Shown: piece by piece, positions 1 through 9,611 of the stretch
Numbering within the stretch: position 1 is the stretch's first letter
Layout: the number at the start of each line of letters is the position of its first letter
NCBI GenBank assembly: GCA_024693775.1
Contig: JAILKL010000076.1
Location: forward strand, 20,681 to 84,680
Origin: Pseudobutyrivibrio sp.
GTDB taxonomy: Bacteria; Bacillota; Clostridia; Lachnospirales; Lachnospiraceae
Length of the DNA stretch: 64,000 bases
Reading direction: 5' to 3'
The notes under the pieces: generated by a model
Seen by the model: the letters and a program-made list of their open reading frames with translations, nothing else
What the model was told of the DNA's origin: nothing
Database searches by the model: none
Program-made: the position numbers and the translations under genes

Positions 1-79
1 ATTTTATAAAAGAATAACTGAGTTATTATACCACATAGATTACCCTCGGTAAACAAAGGCAAAAATGCCGGATTTACGG

Positions 80-1279
80 CTAGTTTTGGATGAATTTTTC
101 CATTTCGTCCATGAGTGTCTTCTTATTAAAATGAGCCATGTTGTATGCGTGGGCATTCTCTCCCATTTCTCTTTGCTTTTCTGAAGTAAGAGCGCTCATG
201 GCAATGATGTTGGCTGCGAGTGCTTTTTCATCACCGATATCTGAGCACATGCCACACTGGGCCTCAGAAATGACGCGGGCTGTCTCACCCTTTGCGGAAG
301 CAATGATAGGCATTGCGCAGGCCATGTATGACTGGAGCTTTGCAGGAATGGTCTTTGCAAAAAGCTCGTCGTCGGCAAATGAAATAAATGCAGCATCGGC
401 TGTAGCCAAAAGATTTGGAATCTCCTGTGGCATTTTGCGTCCGGTGAAGGTAAACATGTCTGTCACACCGGCGTCGGCAATTGATTTCTCAAAATCTGTG
501 CGGGCTCTGCCGTCACCTACGATGGTGAAATGAATATGGCTATGGCCCTGTGACTTTATGATGGCAGCGGCGCGAGGCAAAATATCGAGGCCCTGTGCCT
601 GGCCAATGTTTCCAGTGAACATAAGGGTGAATCCCTCATGAGCCTGGCGTGGGCGTGGCTCGTAAAACTCCTCTGCGTACTGTGGCCAAAAGCTGACCTT
701 GTCCTGCTGGTCTGCTGGAAGACGCTTTGCGATTTCTGTGACAAAGCTAGGGCTGGTGCCCCAAATGTGTGTGCAGCCACGATAAATTTTTTCCACCATG
801 CGTGTGATTGGATTGATGATGATTGGCGAATGGATGCCGGTGATCATCTCCACATTTTCAGGCCAAAGGTCCTGAACATAAAGATAGCAAGGTATGCCCC
901 TTTTCTTTGCGAAACGGACGCCGACCTTGCACTGATTCATTGGCGAGGTCTCAAACATAAACACCAGGTCGGGATTTAGTCTGGAGAAAATGCTCCAGAA
1001 AAAGCCGGAAATTGGGAAGCTGAAATAGTTTAAAGCTAGCCCGATTTTTCCTTTACCACGTGGAATAAGTGGAAGCCTGTAAACTTCCACTCCGTTGATG
1101 ACCTCTTTTTTATTTTTAAATAATCCATACCCTGGGTAGAAACGCCCCTCAGGATAATTTGGAATACCTGTAATTACTGTTACTTTGTGGCCTCGCTTTA
1201 CCCATTCGAAGGCCATGTCGTTGATTCGAAACTGCTCAGGATAAAAATACTGGCAGACTATTAAAATATGCTTTTTCAT
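80..1279 (-). CDS. Glycosyltransferase family 4 (WbuB-like)
   Basis: 399-aa ORF; N-term ILIVCQYFYPEQFRINDMA and C-term donor-binding region typical of GT4 WbuB-like proteins. Confidence 0.85.
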   Translation of the reverse strand: MKKHILIVCQYFYPEQFRINDMAFEWVKRGHKVTVITGIPNYPEGRFYPGYGLFKNKKEVINGVEVYRLPLIPRGKGKIGLALNYFSFPISGFFWSIFSRLNPDLVFMFETSPMNQCKVGVRFAKKRGIPCYLYVQDLWPENVEMITGIHSPIIINPITRMVEKIYRGCTHIWGTSPSFVTEIAKRLPADQQDKVSFWPQYAEEFYEPRPRQAHEGFTLMFTGNIGQAQGLDILPRAAAIIKSQGHSHIHFTIVGDGRARTDFEKSIADAGVTDMFTFTGRKMPQEIPNLLATADAAFISFADDELFAKTIPAKLQSYMACAMPIIASAKGETARVISEAQCGMCSDIGDEKALAANIIAMSALTSEKQREMGENAHAYNMAHFNKKTLMDEMEKFIQN

Positions 1280-1327
1280 AGTGTGTATTTTAGCATATAT
1301 TGGGCATTTTTGTTAGAGTGAATAACT

Positions 1328-1897
1328 TTACTTTAACCCAACCCTAAAGTTTGCTGACTGTGCCGCTAGGGCAATGTTGCCATACTCCTCTTTGAGAGCA
1401 TAAAGGTTCAGCACGAACAGGGCGCCCATGGCATTTAGAGTGCACTGCAAAGTGGCGTAGGAAAAGTCTCGCACGTTGCCATGCTTTAGCTTGTAATAAT
1501 GCCCCCACCAGTCTAGGGTTTTGCGGCGGCCGGGGATGTTTTTCCAGCCGATTAGCGGAGTGACGTCCATGTAGTTGGTGTCCACAACGGTGTCGTAGAT
1601 GTATGGGTACAAAAGCAAAATTTTTTCTGCCAGCTCGTCGATGGTAATGTGCTGACCGCTGAAGCCCACTAGCTCACTGGCCTGAAGGATGAACTCCTCG
1701 GAGGCCTGGATGATTATGCTTTTGAACTGGTTTGAATAAACGGGCTGGTTGATAAGGTCTAGTTGCTTTCCGTTATAATCAGCGCCTTTAAATACGTACT
1801 CTTCGGCCTGCTCGAACTTTTCCTCAAGAGCGAGGAAACGCTGCCAGTTGGTGAGGGCGTTGGAGTCATGATAGGTTTTATTTTTTCGATGTGGCAT
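1328..1897 (-). CDS. Hypothetical protein, possible HEPN-like helical fold
   Basis: 189-aa ORF; C-terminal WWGHYYKLKHGN...LNAMGALFVLNLYAL resembles HEPN-type KH motif; weak. Confidence 0.5.
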   Translation of the reverse strand: MPHRKNKTYHDSNALTNWQRFLALEEKFEQAEEYVFKGADYNGKQLDLINQPVYSNQFKSIIIQASEEFILQASELVGFSGQHITIDELAEKILLLYPYIYDTVVDTNYMDVTPLIGWKNIPGRRKTLDWWGHYYKLKHGNVRDFSYATLQCTLNAMGALFVLNLYALKEEYGNIALAAQSANFRVGLK

Positions 1898-1950
1898 GGC
1901 TGCTCCTTTTATAATAGGGGTGTGAAAATATCACTATCTTTTCTTATAAT

Positions 1951-3033
1951 TTACTTCAAAAAATTCTTATCTGCGTAAACCGTTTTTAACCTATTTCTGT
2001 TTTTCTCAAAAAAATAAGTGATTAGTCTCTCGGACAAAAATCCCGGATATCTATTTTGATATGAATCATGCAAAATACCATGTTGGTCAGCAACATAAAA
2101 TAAAATCGGGAAAAGCCATTCACATAATTCATTAAAGACATCTTTCCTTGCTATAATCATATTGCATGGTGAATAAAGTGGTGTGTCATTGAAAAATTTC
2201 TTTACACTCTCATATTCATCTAGTCTATTCTTTTTCAAATACTCATACATTGTATCTAATATTTCACCAACATGTCTGACACGATAATTTGCTTCCAATG
2301 TTGGATGAACATATAGTGGCACTGGCAAAATCGCATCAATATTATTTTGCTGCATTATTCCAAGCCACTCCTTAGGCAATATAAAATGCCTTCGATAATG
2401 AGTGAGTCCAACAATTTTATCAGTAGCATTTTTCCATATCCAATAAAGCGCTGTAAGTTCGCAAAATTGAGAATTTCTATTAGAAATATTATCACCAAAA
2501 TTATCAAAATAATCTGCCTGTAGTCGTTGCTTAGTCAGGCATGTTCCCACCTGAATCAGCTTTTCCACCTCTAACATTTCATAATGTTCCGTAAGCGGTT
2601 TATCCACTGCTGAATTTGCCACAAAAATAGTAACGTCATTATGCTTTGGTTTTATATCGTCTTCATATTCAAAATCATAAATCTTAACGTATTTACGATT
2701 TAAAGAGGCAAAATATTTGCTAAGAAACTGATTTCTTAAATCCATATCAAGTTTTACATCAACGGGAATAATATGTTTCATGCCGCATTTGAGAAGTGTT
2801 TTTGTTAGATTTTCCTGATTTACACCGCGAGTGCCGATATAGACTGTGTTTTCCACATTTAGCCTGGAGTTTTCATCAATTTTGCGCACAGGTATCCCGT
2901 CAACCTCAGACGGATTGTCCTCGTCATTATTGTATAGATATGATTCGACTTGGATTTCTGGGTTGAGATACTGTAAATAGTGTGCAGTTGTTATGGCCCT
3001 GGAGTGAGCCCCTGCGATGTAGATTGTTGGCAT
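1951..3033 (-). CDS. DUF4422-type glycosyltransferase with N-terminal Rossmann-like domain
   Basis: NSQFCELTALYWIWKNATDKIVGLTHYRRHF is DUF4422-like; N-term MPTIYIAGAHSRAITTAHYL. Confidence 0.8.
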   Translation of the reverse strand: MPTIYIAGAHSRAITTAHYLQYLNPEIQVESYLYNNDEDNPSEVDGIPVRKIDENSRLNVENTVYIGTRGVNQENLTKTLLKCGMKHIIPVDVKLDMDLRNQFLSKYFASLNRKYVKIYDFEYEDDIKPKHNDVTIFVANSAVDKPLTEHYEMLEVEKLIQVGTCLTKQRLQADYFDNFGDNISNRNSQFCELTALYWIWKNATDKIVGLTHYRRHFILPKEWLGIMQQNNIDAILPVPLYVHPTLEANYRVRHVGEILDTMYEYLKKNRLDEYESVKKFFNDTPLYSPCNMIIARKDVFNELCEWLFPILFYVADQHGILHDSYQNRYPGFLSERLITYFFEKNRNRLKTVYADKNFLK

Positions 3034-3052
3034 ATGAATTATCCTTTACAAA

Positions 3053-4381
3053 TCAAATAAGTATCTTTACACATTTAGAAATATCACAAACAAAAATCTG
3101 TTCATCTGAAATACCTTGGTCTACAAGATAAGTAAAAATCTCTTCTGAATGAATTTTATTTGAAACAATATACATTGCAGATTTATATCTTTCCCTTGCT
3201 ATACTTAGAGGCAGCACTTCTTTTCCATTCAATTTGGTCCCTTGTTTCTTCAAATCACTATCTACATAAGCTTGTATTTCATAATCTTTTGAATGTAAAA
3301 AGTATTGAAGATTAGATCCGTAACTACCTGCGCCATAAACTAATATATCTTTTCCTAAAGATACTTTTTCTAGTAATTGTTTTTCATTTTCCAACTGTTT
3401 ATTTTCTATATCCTTTTCAACAGCTAGAAAATCTTCCTCAGACTTTAGTAACAACTCTAGCTTTTCTAGTTCTCCTTTGTCAAAGATTTCCATATTAATA
3501 CTGGAATCAAAACATTTCGCTAACACACTTCGCATTTCCGATACTAGGACAGGTTTAAGTTCTTTATCAATACGGTTAAATACTACATAGTTATCATAAA
3601 AGAAATCCCGACAATACTCCGACTTAATATCATTCCAATTAATCGATCTTTCTTTGAGCTTTCTATATATGTAGTCATACTCCACACATATATTCAATGC
3701 TTTCTTTGGATCTTTTACAGATGCGTAAGGATTGTCACATCTATAATGATAAAAATGGTCTTTCATAAGATAAACACTGCTCGCATTAGCAAATGATAAA
3801 AACCAAAATCCTGTGTCTTGAAATGCAGCCCCAGGCGTCTCATTATGCCTAATCTCTTTCTCACGCAAAAACGATAGCCTATAAAGACCTAGCCACTCAA
3901 ACATAATCCATTTGAAGCAACTAGGATGATTTTGAGGATTCAATACTTTTTCATAATCATCAGGATTTGCTGCCACAGTCTTAGGAAAATCATATCGAGA
4001 ATCGCCTTCTCCAAGAAAAGTACTAAAATTCGCTTTTACAAAATCAACACCTGTCTCCTCAGCCTTTTTATAAAGCTTTTCAAGCATATCCAGCTCTATA
4101 TAATCGTCAGATTCTACAATGGCATAGTAAGGTGCCTTGGCCATATCAATAGCAATATTTTTTGCATAACCAGTGCTTTTTTTTATATCATCTACCAAAA
4201 TTAGACGGCTATCTCGCTCCATGTATTTAGTTATTACTTCCCTAGTTCCATCAGTTGAATTGGCATCCACAACAATTACTTCAATTTCTGAGAGAGTCTG
4301 ATTCAAAATACTATCAAGACATTTACCAATATATGGGCCAACATTAAATGATGGTACGACCACAGTAACCTTAGGGTTCAT
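3053..4381 (-). CDS. GT2 glycosyltransferase with C-terminal Rossmann-like domain
   Basis: VTVVVPSFNVGPYIGKCLDSILNQT...ESDDYIE; C-term ILVYGAGSYGSNLQYFLHSKDYEIQAYVDSDLKKQG. Confidence 0.88.
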   Translation of the reverse strand: MNPKVTVVVPSFNVGPYIGKCLDSILNQTLSEIEVIVVDANSTDGTREVITKYMERDSRLILVDDIKKSTGYAKNIAIDMAKAPYYAIVESDDYIELDMLEKLYKKAEETGVDFVKANFSTFLGEGDSRYDFPKTVAANPDDYEKVLNPQNHPSCFKWIMFEWLGLYRLSFLREKEIRHNETPGAAFQDTGFWFLSFANASSVYLMKDHFYHYRCDNPYASVKDPKKALNICVEYDYIYRKLKERSINWNDIKSEYCRDFFYDNYVVFNRIDKELKPVLVSEMRSVLAKCFDSSINMEIFDKGELEKLELLLKSEEDFLAVEKDIENKQLENEKQLLEKVSLGKDILVYGAGSYGSNLQYFLHSKDYEIQAYVDSDLKKQGTKLNGKEVLPLSIARERYKSAMYIVSNKIHSEEIFTYLVDQGISDEQIFVCDISKCVKILI

Positions 4382-4383
4382 AT

Positions 4384-5751
4384 TTATTTCTCCATGTATA
4401 ATGAACTAAGTTTCTTTGCATGTTCTTCCATTGTTATTAAAGGCCTAACATTTTTCCAAAACTCATCTAAAAGGTCCGGATTATCTAATATTTCACCTAG
4501 TTTCTTTATAAAATCATCTATATTACCTGCCTCAAAAACATAATTGGGATTTCTTCCAAATAATTCAGATGCCCCTCCCAAATTGCTTGTTAAAATAGGT
4601 ACCCCCATTGCTATTTGCTCAATAGCTACTCTTGGAAGGTTATCTTCCCACATTACTGGTACGATTCCTAAATCTTGATTACTTAATATCTGCTGAAGAT
4701 CTTCATAGTCCTTAAATCCATTATGGATTTCCAAACATTCTAGCTTCTTCTCTGCCGATTTTAAGCGATCCACCGCATCTTCAGATATGTTTCTTGATAC
4801 AATAGTGACCTTTATTCTTTGGCTGATTTCTTTTGGCATCGCCTCCAAAGAATCTATAAAGAAATAAAAACCTTTATCTCTACGTGGATACCCAACATAA
4901 ACTAATTGCAATGGCTCTTCACTTGTCCTGCTACAATTTGACCTCATAGCGGCGCCTCTTTCTGCTACGTCAGTTCCCACATAAATTACATCTATCTTTT
5001 GTTCTAGATAACCATGACTTACAAGTACCTCTTTTGTTCTTTGAGATACTGCAATCATTTTATCCATATACTTATTAAAGTATTTTTTGTTCAGTTCAAA
5101 GAAATCCTTATATACTGCTAAATCATCTCTGTCCGGATTTTTAATTGATTCCTTTATATTCTTTTGCTTTAGTCCTGGAATCTCCAAATGTTTGAATCGA
5201 TATAAAGCTAAATCGTAATTCTCCCTCGCATAGCAATTATCACACTCTCTATAATCTGTTATATTGCATTTCTCAGAATCATTTTTCCACAGATTAACTT
5301 GATTACATAATGGATAATAGTTATGGAAAGAATAGAAAAACCTTGTGTTAGGATACTCATCCTTCAATTCTAAAACTTTTAATGGCAACCCTTCCAAACT
5401 ATGAAAATGAATTATGTCAAATCCACCTATATCATCAATAAACTTTTTTAGAACTGCTTTAACTTTAACATCCTCTAAATATATTCTTATATTCTTAATA
5501 GATTGCTTCGCAGGTCCTAAAACTGGGCAATTTACTACTTCATAGGATTTAATCGTAGGAGAGTAAATATTTTTAATCTCTCTTATATAAATCGCATCAG
5601 TGTTATCATATTTACGGCCTGAGCTTAGGTAATAAATCTCAAACTCCTCCCTTTTCAACAACAATGGGAATAGTTCTTTAAGATATGCTGTTACCCCTCC
5701 ACCAGCTGGTCCGTCAATTGGGTCCCAATAGTAAAACAGAATCTTTTTCAA
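4384..5751 (-). CDS. Glycosyltransferase family 4
   Basis: LVYVGYPRRDKGFYFFIDSLEAMP...GVPILTSNLGGASELFG. Confidence 0.85.
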   Translation of the reverse strand: MKKILFYYWDPIDGPAGGGVTAYLKELFPLLLKREEFEIYYLSSGRKYDNTDAIYIREIKNIYSPTIKSYEVVNCPVLGPAKQSIKNIRIYLEDVKVKAVLKKFIDDIGGFDIIHFHSLEGLPLKVLELKDEYPNTRFFYSFHNYYPLCNQVNLWKNDSEKCNITDYRECDNCYARENYDLALYRFKHLEIPGLKQKNIKESIKNPDRDDLAVYKDFFELNKKYFNKYMDKMIAVSQRTKEVLVSHGYLEQKIDVIYVGTDVAERGAAMRSNCSRTSEEPLQLVYVGYPRRDKGFYFFIDSLEAMPKEISQRIKVTIVSRNISEDAVDRLKSAEKKLECLEIHNGFKDYEDLQQILSNQDLGIVPVMWEDNLPRVAIEQIAMGVPILTSNLGGASELFGRNPNYVFEAGNIDDFIKKLGEILDNPDLLDEFWKNVRPLITMEEHAKKLSSLYMEK

Positions 5752-5755
5752 GCCT

Positions 5756-6328
5756 TTAGCATCCTTTCATGCCGGATAAAATAAACATCATCATATGATT
5801 CAACACTAAATGTATGTCCTCTACAATCTGCATATTATCTATATTTACATGAATATTATATTTTGCTATTTCCTTAAGCTTTCCCCCACTATAACCAGTA
5901 AGCGCTATAGTATCTGCCCCAATGCCATTGGCAAATTCAAAAGCTTTTAAGACATTAGTTGAATTACCACTACCCGATATACCAATAACTATATCCCCCA
6001 ATTTTAGCTTATTTCTAAGTGGCACAACAAAAATATCATCGTAGCTAATATCATTTGCAATAGCCATCATCATCGGAACATTATCGCTAAGACACTCAAT
6101 ATCGTACTTAACGGTTTGATCATAACTAATACCTTTGTTGAAATCGCACTCTAAATGTGATGCTGTAGATGCACTACCGCCATTTCCACAAATGAAAACT
6201 CGCTTCCCCTTTAGTCTCGCATTCTCCAACACATTCATAACTTCATTGATTTCATCTCCACTAAGTGAATCAAGCACTGCCTTTTCCATTTCAATGTACT
6301 GCTTAATCTGCTCTCTGTAATCTGTCAT
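5756..6328 (-). CDS. gmhA: SIS-domain sedoheptulose-7-phosphate isomerase
   Basis: VFICGNGGSASTASHLECDFNKG...GISGSGNSTNVLKAFEFA; adjacent to other heptose genes. Confidence 0.83.
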   Translation of the reverse strand: MTDYREQIKQYIEMEKAVLDSLSGDEINEVMNVLENARLKGKRVFICGNGGSASTASHLECDFNKGISYDQTVKYDIECLSDNVPMMMAIANDISYDDIFVVPLRNKLKLGDIVIGISGSGNSTNVLKAFEFANGIGADTIALTGYSGGKLKEIAKYNIHVNIDNMQIVEDIHLVLNHMMMFILSGMKGC

Positions 6329-6331
6329 ACT

Positions 6332-7645
6332 CTACACCCCTATTATCAGTTTTACTGCCTCTAAAATATCCCCTGCTGTATAATCTGCTTTTACATCATA
6401 TTTCTTATCTTTACCTGCCTCACCAGTGTGAAGTAATACCGTTTTTAAACCTGCATTTATTCCGGTCTGTACATCCATTGTAGTGTCTCCGACCATATAT
6501 GATTTACTACGGTCAATATTATATTTTTCCACCATAGCATCTATCATTCCAGTTTTTGGTTTTCTGCAATTACAAGGAATCTTATATAATGGATTCTCCT
6601 CAGGATACCCTTTATCTGGATGATGAGGGCAAAATACTATATCATCTAAATATGCACCTTCATTTCCAAGTAATGACACCATCTTTTTATGGATATATTT
6701 CACATCCTTTATTCCACATAATCCCCTTGCTACAACAGGTTGATTAGTTACAACTATAGCTAAATAACCAGATTTGTTAATAAGCTTTATTGCTTCTGCT
6801 GCTGTAGTTTCAAGCTCAAACTGCTCTTCCTTGAAAACTAAACCATTAAGTTTATTTACAGTTCCATCACGATCTAGAAAAATGCACTTTTGCTTATTTT
6901 CAAGGCACTTGGCTTCCCACACTCCTGCAGCTTGCTCCGTCACGGCATTCCTAAATCGCTCCGGTGTACCGGCATCTTTTACATACTCCGGTGTAATATA
7001 TCCAAAGATTTTTCCGCTTCCCATTAATGGTGAAAGCAAATCTTTTTCCAAGTCCGTTTTCTTTAATTCATTTATCGTATTTACGAACTTTCCACTTAAT
7101 ATATATATACCTGCATTAACACAATTATCGTACCAATAGTCGCGCTTATTATTCTTTGAATCTATTCCAGTAACTTCATCATCTGCGTCAATAATTAGTA
7201 AGTCCGAGTCATAAGGATGAGCATTTGGGTGCGCAAGTAATGTGGCCTCCGCATTATGTTCTTCATGAAAAGAAATCATGCGATTCCAATCCAAGCAAAA
7301 CATAACATCTCCAAATATTAATAGATAATCCCTATCTTTAAACTTTTGGTTGAGATAATACAAAGCTCCCGCTGATCCTAGTGGTTCTTTTTCTTCTATA
7401 TAATTAATTGAAACACCAAAGTCACCACCATCACCAAAGTACTCTTTGATTTTCTCTCCTAAATGACCAATTATAATTACAAACTCAGTAATTCCATACT
7501 TTGCTACGTTCTCAATTTGCCACTGAATCATTGGCTTTCCATTTAACAATAGCATTGGTTTTGGAATCTCATCATGGGTCAATTCCACCATTCGAGTTCC
7601 TTTTCCGCCTGCTTGAATTACTGCAACGTACTTTGAATGATTCAA
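6332..7645 (-). CDS. Fusion: sugar-1-phosphate nucleotidyltransferase (HddC-like) + D,D-heptose 1,7-bisphosphate phosphatase (GmhB-like HAD)
   Basis: N-term VIQAGGKGTRM...GKPMIQWQIENVAKYG; C-term CIFLDRDGTVN...CPHHPDKGYPEENPLYKIPCNCRKPKTGM (GmhB-type Zn motif). Confidence 0.88.
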   Translation of the reverse strand: MNHSKYVAVIQAGGKGTRMVELTHDEIPKPMLLLNGKPMIQWQIENVAKYGITEFVIIIGHLGEKIKEYFGDGGDFGVSINYIEEKEPLGSAGALYYLNQKFKDRDYLLIFGDVMFCLDWNRMISFHEEHNAEATLLAHPNAHPYDSDLLIIDADDEVTGIDSKNNKRDYWYDNCVNAGIYILSGKFVNTINELKKTDLEKDLLSPLMGSGKIFGYITPEYVKDAGTPERFRNAVTEQAAGVWEAKCLENKQKCIFLDRDGTVNKLNGLVFKEEQFELETTAAEAIKLINKSGYLAIVVTNQPVVARGLCGIKDVKYIHKKMVSLLGNEGAYLDDIVFCPHHPDKGYPEENPLYKIPCNCRKPKTGMIDAMVEKYNIDRSKSYMVGDTTMDVQTGINAGLKTVLLHTGEAGKDKKYDVKADYTAGDILEAVKLIIGV

Positions 7646-7646
7646 A

Positions 7647-8585
7647 TTATGCCTCCAAATTTTTCTTGACCGTCATCCTCACTGCTTCATCTGAATTATA
7701 TTTTGCCTGCCATCCTGCTGCATGAATCTTATCCAGGCAATAATTAAATCTAGGGACATCACCCTTCCAACCGCCTTCGCCACCGGTGTAGTTGTACTTA
7801 ACATTAGTAAGCCCCATTTCCTCACAAATAATATCGGCGATTTTTGTTACACTGGTTGCACCTTCTACGCCCACATTGTAAAGAGTCACTCCTTGAGGCA
7901 CATCCATAAATTTTATAATCGCATCTACCAAATCCTGTACGTAAATATATGGCTTAGTCTGTTTTCCATCTCCCAATATTCTTAACTGTGTTCCGTCATC
8001 CTTAAGCCTATGCATAAAGTCAAAGATTACTCCGTGTGTAAGATTTTCTCCTATTACATTTGGAAATCTAAACACTAAAACAGACAAGTCATTCATATAA
8101 GAAAATGCACTTATAAGCGCTTCGCTACCAAGCTTTGCTGCACCATAATAAGAAATAGGAGCTAAATTTGGTGTGTTCTCATCTAAAGCAACGTCTCTTT
8201 TATCGCCATATACTGCTGATGTAGAAGAGAAAAACATTTTTTTCACATTATGTTTTCTCATACATGATAAAATCTGAAATGTAGTTGAATACGTATTTGC
8301 GTATTCAACATTTGGGTTTGTAGCACTAGCTTGAATATCAGAATTTGCCGCAAGATGAAAAACATAATCTGGCTTATTATCATTAAAAGCCTTATCTATT
8401 TCTTCAAAAACAGAAGCATCACCTTTTATTACGCTAAAACCCTTTTTACTTTTTAAATCCTTTATATTGTTTTCATTTCCAAGAGAAAAGTTATCGAAAC
8501 AAACTACTTCATTCCCCATTTCAAGAAGTCGCCTGCACAAACTACTTCCTATAAAACCAGCTCCACCAATTACTAATGCCTTCAT
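7647..8585 (-). CDS. NAD-dependent epimerase/dehydratase (SDR family)
   Basis: MKALVIGGAGFIGSSLCRRL, YYGAAK catalytic motif; start moved to internal ATG after ggagaaggac. Confidence 0.87.
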   Translation of the reverse strand: MKALVIGGAGFIGSSLCRRLLEMGNEVVCFDNFSLGNENNIKDLKSKKGFSVIKGDASVFEEIDKAFNDNKPDYVFHLAANSDIQASATNPNVEYANTYSTTFQILSCMRKHNVKKMFFSSTSAVYGDKRDVALDENTPNLAPISYYGAAKLGSEALISAFSYMNDLSVLVFRFPNVIGENLTHGVIFDFMHRLKDDGTQLRILGDGKQTKPYIYVQDLVDAIIKFMDVPQGVTLYNVGVEGATSVTKIADIICEEMGLTNVKYNYTGGEGGWKGDVPRFNYCLDKIHAAGWQAKYNSDEAVRMTVKKNLEA

Positions 8586-8595
8586 GTCCTTCTCC

Positions 8596-9579
8596 TTACC
8601 AGTATTTATCACCTAAATAAACAACAGATGTTCCATCATGTTCAAATCTTACTGGGAATTTTCTTAACCCAAGAGCCTCATCGAGCTGATGCTGTTTATA
8701 TTTTTCACAATAGAATAATAAGAATCCGCCACCACCAGCGCCTAGCAACTTGCCTCCGATAGCTCCATTTTTCATTGCCAAATCATAGAGCTCATCAATT
8801 CTAGGGTTTGCTATTCCACTTGCAAGCTCTCGCTTTCTTTGCCATCCCTCATCAAGGATTTTTCCAAAGTCAGTCAGGTCATTCATTTCAAGAGAATTCT
8901 TCATGGAAAGGGCTAACTCACACATCTTTATAAGATTGTCTTTTTTTGCCTTATCAGATATATTGCTCTTTTGCTCAGCTAAAATTTTATTAGCATCATG
9001 AGTTAATCCAGTATAATAAATTACTATATTTTCCTGCAACGCTTCTAATGCTTCAGGGCTAATGATTATTGGCTCTACTGAAACTGATTCATCACGTCTA
9101 AAGGTAATAAAGTTTAAACCTCCGCAAGCTGCTGCATATTGATCCTGTTTACCGATAGGACTACCTAATCTGTTAATTTCCACATCACATGCCTCAGCTG
9201 CAAGTTTTGTTTTCTCAACATATTTGCCCTTATAGCAATACAGAGAATGTAACAATCCGACCGTAAACGCACTTGATGAGCCTAATCCAGTTCCACTAGG
9301 CACATCAGCAGTACTTGTTATTTCGACACCCGATATGTTCATATCTTTGAGTACTCGCTTAAAAATCGTATGCTGGATGTCATCCAAATTTTCAACGATC
9401 TCTGTCCTTGAGTATTTTAGGGCAGTCTTTGATTCGTCGAAATATGGATGAATCGAAATATACATATATCTATTAATTGATGTTGATAATACACATCCCC
9501 CATACTCACGATAGAAGTCAGCCATGTCGCTGCCTCCACCGCAAAAACTTACTCTAAAAGGTGTCTTAGTAATAATCAT
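8596..9579 (-). CDS. hddA: GHMP kinase, D-glycero-alpha-D-manno-heptose 7-phosphate kinase-like
   Basis: TPFRVSFCGGGSDMADFY; PSGTGLGSSSAFTVGLL; GGKLLGAGGGGFLLFYC. Confidence 0.85.
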   Translation of the reverse strand: MIITKTPFRVSFCGGGSDMADFYREYGGCVLSTSINRYMYISIHPYFDESKTALKYSRTEIVENLDDIQHTIFKRVLKDMNISGVEITSTADVPSGTGLGSSSAFTVGLLHSLYCYKGKYVEKTKLAAEACDVEINRLGSPIGKQDQYAAACGGLNFITFRRDESVSVEPIIISPEALEALQENIVIYYTGLTHDANKILAEQKSNISDKAKKDNLIKMCELALSMKNSLEMNDLTDFGKILDEGWQRKRELASGIANPRIDELYDLAMKNGAIGGKLLGAGGGGFLLFYCEKYKQHQLDEALGLRKFPVRFEHDGTSVVYLGDKYW

Positions 9580-9611
9580 TAGCTCATACCTCCCCAGGTA
9601 GTAAAAACGTT

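Noticed and set aside
138-979. Antisense ORFs 138..533 and 638..979 (+) and 556..780 (-)
   Set aside because: They overlap the well-supported GT4 gene and have no family-like features.
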